The notes under the pieces are model-generated. The model was not told the DNA's origin and did no database searches. It saw only the letters and a program-made list of their open reading frames with translations. The translations under genes and the position numbers were made by a program. This document shows, piece after piece, positions 56,435-64,000 of a stretch of DNA of 64,000 nt. How positions within the stretch are numbered: position 1 is the first letter of the stretch; each line of letters starts with the position of its first letter. Origin of the DNA: Toxorhynchites rutilus septentrionalis. Its lineage: Eukaryota; Arthropoda; Insecta; Diptera; Culicidae. The DNA is taken from NCBI RefSeq assembly GCF_029784135.1, contig NC_073746.1, positions 305,304,665 to 305,368,664 of the forward strand, read 5' to 3'.

Positions 56435-59418
56435 CGCGCCCCTTAGAGGGAAATAGTAGTCGAAAAAATCAAAACAGTAAAGTAAGTAGAATTAGTCTTT
56501 CAAAAACTTCTCCGCCTTCTCAACAGAATGCGACTGAAATTTTGATATACTGTCAAAACTTCAATCGCATGAAAAGCCCAGCAAAAATGAAGGAAATTCA
56601 TCAAAATCTTTTACCCGCTTCTTTCAATGTAATTCTTGCAACTGAAACTAGCTGGGACGAAAGCGTAAGAAGCGAAGAAGTTTTTGGAAATAATTTTAAT
56701 GTATTCCGGCACGACCGCAACTTATCGTTATCTCAGAAGAAGTCTGGAGGAGGGGTCCTCATTGCCATTAATGTAAATTTCACTTCTGAGGAACTTATAA
56801 CCGAAAAACATAAAGAATTTGAGCATGTATGGGCAAAATTATCTATAGCTGGCGAAGTACACATATTTGCTTCTGTGTATTTCCCACCCGAACATGCAAA
56901 TAAAAAGTCGTATGAATTATTTTTTCAGACGGCAAATTGAATTGCAGAAACACTAGAACCAGAAGTGAAATTGCATATCTATGGCGACTTCAATCAAAAT
57001 AAAGTAGACTTCATTCCCGATAATGATAATGAATGCATTCTACTCCCAGTCGTCGGGGAAAATGAAACCCTACAATATATATTTGACGAAATTGCACATC
57101 TCGGTCTTAACCAAATAAATCATGTAAAAAATTTCCAAAAATATTATCTAGACCTATTATTTACTAACATCACCGACGACTTTTGTGTGAATGAGTCCAT
57201 GACTCCTCTTTGGAAAAATGAAAAAATTCACACAGCAATTGAATACTCAATCTTTATACATAATAGACAATTGCCCATCGACTGGGAGTATGAAGAAGTA
57301 CCGGAATATAACAAGACGAACTTTGAAGCAATCAAATGTAGCCTACAAGCCATAGAATGGCAAACTTTATTAAACAGCGAACGAGATGTCAACTTAACTG
57401 TACATATTCTTCACGAAATTCTGAATAACATAATATCAGAATTTATGCCGAAGAAAAGAAGACGAAGAAATTCAACCAGCAAATATCCTATTTGGTTTAA
57501 CGTTCAAATAAGAAATCTAAAGAATAAAAAACAAAAAGCACATAAAAAATACAAAATAGACAAAAGTCATCAAAATTTGCTTGAATATCAAAATATTTCC
57601 CAAGAATTAAATTTTGCAATTAAAAGTGCACACGAAGAGTACAATAGAAAGGTCGAAACTGAAGTCAAATCATGCCCGAAGAAATTCTTTAATTACGTAA
57701 AGTCTAAGCTCAAAAGCAATAACTTCCCATCGCAGATGCATCTCGATGAGGATGTGAGGAATTCTTCGAACGAAATTTGTAATCTCTTTGCAAATTTCTT
57801 TCAGGAAGTATATACCACATTTTCCGAAGAAAATCGCGATCGGAACTACTTTTCATTTTTACCGGATTATCCAAATGACATATCGGTGAACTATCTTTCA
57901 CAACAGGAAATATGCCATGCACTAAAAAAATTAGACGGAACAAAAGGACCAGGACCTGACGGAATAGCACCTATATTCCTAAAGAACCTGGCTGAGGAAC
58001 TCACCCTTCCCTTACATTGCATTTTCAATATGTCACTACAAACTGGAATATTCCCAGAAAAACGGAAACAATCTTTTTTGGTACCTATCTTTAAATCAGG
58101 CGCTAAATCTGACGTACGTAATTATCGTGGAATTGCCATTATCTCTTGCATTCCTAAACTATTCGAAGCAATAGTCAACGAAAAAGTCTTCCAACAAGTA
58201 AAGAATAGAATTACGTGTATGCAACATGGCTTCTTCAAAGGCCGTTCAACTGCAACTAATCTGTTGGCTTTTGTGACTTTTATTTTGAATGCAATGGAAA
58301 ATGGCAAACACGTAGAAACTCTTTACACTGACTTCAGTAAAGCATTTGACCGCATCGACATTCCATTACTACTCTTCAAATTGCAGAAAATAGGAATGGA
58401 ACAAAGACTCTTAAACTGGCTCAATTCTTATCTAACAAACCGTGAACAAATTGTTCATTTTCAAAATTCTCTTTCAAATCCAGTAAAAGTCACATCGGGA
58501 GTCCCACAAGGCTCTCATCTTGGTCCTCTTCTTTTCATTCTGTACGTTAATGACATCTCCTTCGTTCTCAAGCGTATCAATATACTTGTGTATGTCGACG
58601 ACATGAAGCTTTTCGCGGAAATTGGAAATGAAAACGACATCGAAGCATTTCGAAACGAAATACATGTATTCCATACTTGGTGTGATAAAAATCTACTAAC
58701 ACTGAATGTGAAAAAGTGCAACTCTATAACATTTAGCAGAAAAAAACATGTACCAAATATTGTAATATGTCTTGGAAATCAAAATGTAGAAAAATGTGAA
58801 ATAGTTAGAGATCTAGGCGTCGTCCTGGACTGTAAACTCACATTCATAGAACACTACAACTCTGTAATAAATAAGGCGAATAGTGTGTTAAGTTTTGTCA
58901 AACGCTTCTCACATAACTTCCAGGACCCATACACAATAAAGCTTTTATATATTACATATGTAAGGCCTATTCTGGAATACTGTAACATCGTTTGGAACCC
59001 GTATATGGTCGTACATGAAGAACACATTGAGTCAGTCCAGAAACAGTTTCTTCTATTTGCACTTCGTAAACTCAACTGGACCTCATTTTCACTTCCTTCA
59101 TATGAAGCACGTTGCATGCTCATAAACATCCAAACACTAAAAGAACGCCGTGAATTTGCAATGCTTTCTTTTGTTAATGACCTAATTTCGCAACGAGTAC
59201 AGTCAGCTGAATTACTAGAAAAACTAAATTTCTATGTACCTGGGCGTCAACTAAGAACGCGAAATTTGTTTCTAACCAAAACATCCAGAACAAATTATGC
59301 AAATAACGCCCCTATCAATCGCATGATGCGTATATACAATCAGCACTGCGAAATAATTGACACAACAATGAATAAAAAACAGCTAAAAAGAAACATGTAC
59401 CGCAAAAATAATATTTAA
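56431..59418 (+). pseudogene. Non-LTR ORF2: endonuclease and reverse transcriptase, one in-frame stop
   Basis: About 995 codons open except for TGA at 56938-56940. The frame opens with TTG overlapping the ORF1 stop (TTGA), perhaps a mutated ATGA. The endonuclease has LIYCQNFNRM, ATETSWDES and, after the stop, IYGDFNQNKVDF (the Asp/Asn site). RT: GPGPDGIAPIFLKN (about 57950), NYRGIAIISC, YTDFSKAFDRID (58321), SGVPQGSHLGPLLFILYVND (58497) and VYVDDMK (58588, catalytic Asp pair). The tail has PINRMMRIYNQHC. It would nick target DNA and prime reverse transcription there. It could be translated in full only by stop read-through or in another copy. Confidence 0.92.
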
Positions 59419-59497
59419 CCTAAGAAAACATTGTAACATTAGTGTATAAGTGTGTAGTCTACATTTGTTTGACGAAATGAATAAATAAATAAATAAA

Positions 59498-59867
59498 TTT
59501 GCTGCGGATAATTTTCCCAAAACCATGTACGACTTCCGTCTACAGTCCTCTAAATCTTTCCCTGCAATCAATATATCATCTAAATAAACCGACACGTTTT
59601 CGATTCCTGCTAAAATTTGCTCCATAATTTGTTGGAAAATCGCTGCACTAGAAGATGCTCCTTGACGCAGACGATTATATGTATATAGTGCTTTCAATGT
59701 ATTATGACAATAAACTGTTCAGATTTTTCGGATAACATAAGCTGGGTGTAGTCTCGTTCAAAGTCTAAAGCACAGAATACTTTACATCCAGACAATCGTG
59801 CAAACAAATCTTGCGCCACTGGCAAAAGGTACGTGTTCGGGATGATTAGTTTATTTATTGAATATAG
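59498..59867 (-). pseudogene. Old Gypsy-like element: RT catalytic region
   Basis: The minus strand carries VAQDLFARLSGCKVFCALDFERDYTQ across two frames (first RT Asp in ALDF), then RLRQGASSSAAIFQQIM and VSVYLDDILIAG (catalytic YLDD), ending SYMVLGKLSAAN at the non-LTR insertion. Frame breaks lie near 59710 and 59866. Confidence 0.87.
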
Positions 59868-60623
59868 TTATTGCCTGATTTGATCATTCTTCTTTCTCAA
59901 CACAATTATAGGAGACGCCCACTCACTTGTTTTTATTGGAGTAATGACATTCTCTTTTTCTAGTTTGTTCAAGTATTTACAAACCCTATCTCTCAATCGG
60001 AACGGTACCTCATAGGCACGTTTAAAAATAGGTTGTTCGTCTTTAAGTACCAGTTCGGCCTCGAATCCTACTACCGGTGATGAAAAATCTTTTTTAAAAA
60101 CGTTAGCAAATTTCTTCTCAATATCGCCCAAACAAGAATTTTGGTCTTTAAAAGAGACATTCTGAACAATTGTTAGTTTATGGAAGGTGCTTTTCCACTC
60201 AGGAAAGAATGCCGATGAAAACCGATGTCGATTGCTATTAGATTTCCTGTTGGATATAACTATCAATAAAACTTTATTTTCTAGATTTCCAACAATTACA
60301 GTTGCTTCAGCATCACCAAAAACATTCAGATTTCCTCCATCCACAACCACCAATTTCCTGTTAATCTTTCGACAAGGCACTTTGAATAGTTCTAAAAATG
60401 TTTCTACTTTCATTACAGAGACAGCAGACCCACAATCAATTTCCATTTCAACTGATTTACCCTCTTTTGTTACATCTACCAGACAAGGTGCACTGATTCT
60501 ATTAATAGACATCACCATCGTACACATATAATCACCTGCAGAATCTTCTACAGATTCACCTGCAGAGGCTTCTCCAGATTCGTCACTGAATTCCATTCTC
60601 AAACGATTCATTGCGTTGTTCAA
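59868..60623 (-). pseudogene. Old Gypsy-like element: protease and RT start
   Basis: 251 codons. The protease site is MEIDCGSAVSVM (Asp-Cys-Gly-Ser in place of the usual Asp-Ser/Thr-Gly; about residue 63). The flap-like region and NLENKVLLIVI follow. RT starts near residue 165 with PVVGFEAELVLKDEQPIFKRAYEVPFRLR, then KLEKENVITPIKTSEWASPIIVLRKKN. A frame break follows. The Glu/Ser-rich start could be a leftover of Gag-protease linker. No gag lies upstream. Confidence 0.87.
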
Positions 60624-60736
60624 GTTCGATGCTGTGTTGTGAAATGTGGAATTACACTCACAATCACTCTAATTTTTCTTTTTATATTTTACTAGTTCAC
60701 ACGCGCCATAAAAAAATCCTTTTTCTCATCGCCAGT

Positions 60737-60915
60737 TGTAAAGTTTCGGTTTACCTTATTAGTGAATTAATAATACACGTGATATCAGTTTGATGATCAA
60801 GAATCAACTCCCATCTTTATTCCACGCATAATCTCTTATCTTCGAAGCATTCATCTAATTCATGTGTTCGTGCTAAATCTACATAAAATCGGTATCGGCT
60901 CGTAAGTCGATATCA
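60737..60915 (-). repeat. 5' LTR of the old minus-strand Gypsy-like element
   Basis: Similar to 47599-47747, with a 30-bp extra segment near 60755-60785. The sequence on its low-coordinate side, read on the minus strand, is the primer-binding site ACTGGCGATGAG. The outer limit is approximate. Confidence 0.65.
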
Positions 60916-61961
60916 CTGTTACTATGCGACCAAATTTAGTTCCAGAAAAACAGTGTCTCTGTCATCAGCCACTGGAATCGTTCATTCCACTTTTTTAATA
61001 ACGAATCAATCACAAGAAACGCACATCTTCTGGATGTCAACAAAAATCAGAAAATATTAAGTTTTTGACTTGAAAGTTATAGTATTTTAAAAAATGACTT
61101 TTGTCTTTTATATGATTATAAATATAACACAACGTCTATCTTGGCAGCAAATGGGAGTCGGAAATATATCCTGCTGTGTCCAAACCCCCCATAGAAACCC
61201 AGAGGTAATTGTTATTCATAAATGTACGGGTAATTCAATTGCCAAACCAATGTGTTTACAGAAGCTCGCATCCCCTCCGGGACATCAGCTGAAAAAGACA
61301 TCCCCCGTTGTTGGGCACATCTTCATCTCGGCTCTTGGAAGAGAAAAGTATTTTCGTACTTGGAATGAAAAATGAATCTCGTTTTCCTTCCGGGATGGAT
61401 GGAGACTCGGGAGCGCATTTCTCTTCCACTGTTGTGCCACTCCACCTGACATACTCTGTGGCTTGAAAGAAGGGAAACAACGCGGAAGGAGCACTTGTGA
61501 ACGCAACAATCGGGCGAAGCTGTTGCTCTATGGATTGTACAAATCACGCGTACTAACAAAGGCGGCGTCCCTGAAGCCATCAGACCGCTCCTGACTTGAC
61601 AGTATAACAGTCTTTCCCGGTGGTAGACAAGGAATCGGGCGCGGAATGTTAAGTCAGATTTTTTTTCTTCCTGAAACAGCGTTCTCCTTTCTGGCTTCCT
61701 GTTTTAAATTCTAACCCGAAATGCTGGTGAGAAACAAAGAGCCACTGCTTGAAGTTATTTAATGTTCAGAAAACATTGAAGCTGACGAATTTCATGTCTC
61801 GACTCGACTGGCCATTGACAGCAACATCTCAGATTGCGGAGAAACGTTGTGGGTGTAAAGACATTGATCATTTAAACAACTTTGCATACTTGAAATAATC
61901 AAAATAGCATGAAATGAAAAATTACAAAAAAAAAATTTTTAGGTGGCACTGAAATAAAATA
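60916..61961. other. No recognisable gene
   Basis: Overlapping frames at 61094-61580 show no domain. An A-rich run near 61930 precedes the mariner. Confidence 0.4.
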
Positions 61962-61963
61962 TA

Positions 61964-63245
61964 TTAGGCTGTCAAAAAAGTCCTGCGGTATTTCCGCGAG
62001 GTGTCGTTGTAAGCGCGTAGTTCTAGTTGTATTCATTGTATCGAGTCATACTATAGCTTGTTGGAAAGGTATTGCGCGCTATAATCTAGTCGTTGACAGT
62101 GTTTTGTTTGGTTAAGTCGTTCGTGAGATATAGTGTCGCAAATATGGAGCAAAATAAAGAGAAAATTCGACATATTTTACAGTATTACTATGACAAAGGC
62201 AAAAATGCATCTCAAGCTGCCAATAAAATTTGTGCAGTTTATGGACCCGATACAGTTTCCATTTCCACCGCACAACGATGGTTTCAACGTTTTCGTTCTG
62301 GTGTAGAGGTCGTCGAAGATGCGCCACGCTCCGGAAGGCCTGTCGTCGAAAATTGCGACAAAATCGCTGAATTAGCCGAGAAAGACCGGCATAGTAGCAG
62401 CCGTAGTATCGGCCAAGAGCTGGGGATAAGTCATCAAACCGTTATTAACCATTTGAAGAAGCTTGGATTCACAAAGAACCTCGATGTATGGGTGCCACAC
62501 ACGATGACGCAAAAAAACATCTTTGACCGTATCGACGCATGTGAATCGCTGCTGAATCGCAACAAAATCGACCCGTTTCTGAAGCGGATGGTGACTGGCG
62601 ATGAAAAGTGGGTCACTTACGACAACGTGAAACGCAAACGGTCGTGGTCGAAGCCCGCTGAACCGGCTCAGACGGTGGCCAAGCCCTCATTAACGGCCAG
62701 GAAGGTTCTGCTGTGTGTTTGGTGGGATTGTCAACGAATAATCTATTATGAGCTGCTTCCCTATGGCCAAACGCTCAATTCGGACCTGTACTGCCAACAA
62801 CTGGACCGCTTGAAGGTAGCACTCATGAGGAAGAGGCCATCTTTGATAAACAGAGGCCGCATTGTCTTCCATCAGGAAAACGCCAGGCCACACACTTTGG
62901 TGACGCGCCAGAAGCCTCGGGATGGCTCGGATGGGAGGTTCTTTTGCATCCGCCGTATAGTCCGGACCTTGCACCAAGTGACTACCACCTGGTTTTGTCC
63001 ATGGCGAACGAGCTAGGTAGTCAGAAGTTAGCCACAAAAGAGGCCTGTGAAAATTGGCTATCCGAGTTTTTTGCCAATAAGGAAGCGAGCTTCTATAACA
63101 GGGGTATTATGAAGTTGGCATCTCGTTGGGAACAAGTCATCGAACAAAACGGCGCATATTTGACTTAAAACAGATGATTGTAACTAATTTTATGAACAAA
63201 TGAAAATTCAAAAAAAAATACCGCAGGACTTTTTTGACAGCCTAA
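61964..63245 (+). mobile_element. mariner transposon, copy 2 (complete ends)
   Basis: 1282 bp with inverted ends TTAGGCTGTCAAAAAAGTCC and TA on both sides (61962-61963 and 63246-63247). Close relative of 2638-3892. The transposase is open for most of its length but has a frameshift before the third catalytic residue and a changed second one. Confidence 0.95.
62144..63168 (+). pseudogene. mariner transposase with frameshift and Asp-to-Glu change
   Basis: MEQNKEKIRHIL starts at 62144; the longer frame from 62093 is in-frame leader. Two helix-turn-helix regions are intact (ASQAANKICAVYGPD and SSRSIGQELGISHQTVIN), then WVPH, TGDEKWVTYDN (first Asp) and VLLCVWWDC. The second catalytic motif reads HQENARPHT: Glu replaces the Asp kept in copy 1. 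Just after it the frame shifts (near 62900-62935). HPPYSPDLAPSDYH (third Asp) and the carboxyl end ANKEASFYNRG through NGAYLT lie in the frame ending at 63168. Loss of a catalytic Asp should abolish cutting. Confidence 0.93.
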
Positions 63246-63247
63246 TA

Positions 63248-64000
63248 TTTTGAAAATAAGAATTCATTTTTTTCAAACCGTATTTCTTTCAAGTTTTAAA
63301 AAAAACTAAATGAAAAGCTCTTGAAATTTACACAAAGTCGTCCATACATCGGAAGACTTTTACAGGGAAAAAGTTTTTCTAATAACAACTGCTTTCTTTC
63401 TTTGTTTCCTGTTTTCTTTGAAAAAATACATCTAATCCTAATTTTGTTTAAATTCAAGATAGCGATACAGAGTATTCGACAAAGTTTTAGATCTTGTTTA
63501 AATATAAACTTTTGTCGAAGACGTCAACTTTCTATCTTTTCTAGTTTCTGGAATATATGGTATTTTTGTATGGAGACTGCTAGAAAAATAATGTTTTACT
63601 CGTACATGTTGTGTTCTGTAAATTCTCGCGTTTGACTAGTTTTTCACAGGATTATAAATAGAAAAAAGTTTGCATAACATGTAAATATAATTTATACATA
63701 AAAGTGTTGCGAACTAAACATTTATAGTATTTTTTCAAAGCAAACATGAAGAAGTTGTTGCTGGAAAATCTCTTTCCCTGTAAAAGTGCCCATCTTCCGA
63801 TGTTTAGGTGACTTGTTGGAAATTATGAGGGCTATTCATATCTATTTTTTTCAAAATTTGTGAAAAAAAATAGAGAAAAGTGAATTTTAATTTTCAAAAT
63901 ATTTTATTTTCAATGAAATTTTTCTTTAAAAATTTGTTAGATATTTTTTAATAGAATCTTTAATAATTTCCTACATTTCATTTTTCAACTAAAGTTTTTT
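63248..64000. other. No recognisable gene
   Basis: AT-rich, with many short A and T runs. The ORF at 63321-63635 has no recognisable domain. Confidence 0.4.

Larger units (their letters stand above)
55836..59497 (+). mobile_element. Non-LTR retrotransposon (APE endonuclease plus RT), 5' truncated
   Basis: Flanked by a 7-bp duplication, TTTGCTG (55829-55835 and 59498-59504), inside the RT of the old Gypsy-like element. The 3' end is (AATA)n/(TAAA)n after 'gacgaaatg'. ORF1 is truncated at its start; ORF2 carries an apurinic-type endonuclease and RT without RNase H. This fits the Jockey/CR1/Daphne group, and the exact clade is undecided. The single in-frame stop in ORF2 suggests a relatively young insertion. 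Confidence 0.92.
47599..60915 (-). mobile_element. Old Ty3/Gypsy-like retrotransposon (minus strand), split by three insertions
   Basis: Direct repeats at about 47599-47747 and 60737-60915 (sharing 'tttgatgatcaagaatc', 'cccatctttattccacgca' and 'aaaatcggtatcggct') are its 3' and 5' LTRs. Next to the 5' LTR, on the minus strand, is ACTGGCGATGAG, in primer-binding-site position. Protein pieces run in the order protease, RT, RNase H, integrase from high to low coordinates. Insertions are a solo LTR (49286-49610), a complete Ty3/Gypsy (50129-55764) and a non-LTR element (55836-59497). Only about 110 bp separate the primer site from protease, so gag is missing. Outer LTR limits are approximate. 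Confidence 0.82.

Overview
The window is intergenic or intronic DNA from a mosquito genome, most likely Aedes-like. The evidence is DD37E (ITmD37E) transposons, mariner, pogo/Tigger elements and MITEs, tRNA-derived SINEs, Helitron-like tails, Ty3/Gypsy and non-LTR retrotransposons, high AT content and many microsatellites. I found no intact single-copy host gene. Every ORF with a recognisable function belongs to a mobile element, except two decayed host-gene fragments: an Hsp90/Hsp83 carboxyl end and a histone H2A start. Both lie inside repeat-bounded segments.

Layout. 1-19 kb: microsatellite, Helitron-associated tandem repeats, a mariner copy (2638-3892), a Helitron-like tail (to 4647), small MITEs, a tRNA-derived SINE (8168-8437), and several copies of a palindrome-bounded repeat carrying GACGTAGNNCTACGTC. 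Much of 9.5-19 kb has no recognisable content. 19-30 kb: a probable 4.4-kb pogo-like non-autonomous element (18990-23422) holding a DD37E transposon, a 2-kb inverted duplication and a foldback MITE. Further right are a long SINE, more MITEs, a second DD37E copy (27405-28698), and a terminal-inverted-repeat segment carrying the Hsp90 fragment. 30.6-35.1 kb: a complete pogo-like transposon with a decayed CENP-B-type transposase ending in a PHD-like finger; an H2A-bearing palindromic repeat sits behind it. 35.9-47 kb: a third, truncated DD37E copy, two Helitron-like copies, a hAT-like element with hexamer-expanded ends, and two pogo-like MITEs, one with a SINE inside.

47.6-60.9 kb is a nested retrotransposon block. 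An old minus-strand Ty3/Gypsy element lacking gag was interrupted by a solo LTR (49286-49610), a complete plus-strand Ty3/Gypsy element (50129-55764) and a non-LTR element (55836-59497), each with target-site duplications. A second mariner (61964-63245) follows.

The observations most worth checking are: an 85-bp GT-AG intron-like interruption inside the reverse transcriptase of the complete Ty3/Gypsy element; the captured Hsp90 and H2A fragments; and the dispersed palindromic repeat family. Nested insertions can be ordered because several empty target sites can be recognised from flanking sequence. Boundaries called from TIRs and TSDs are usually exact; those called from repeat similarity are approximate.
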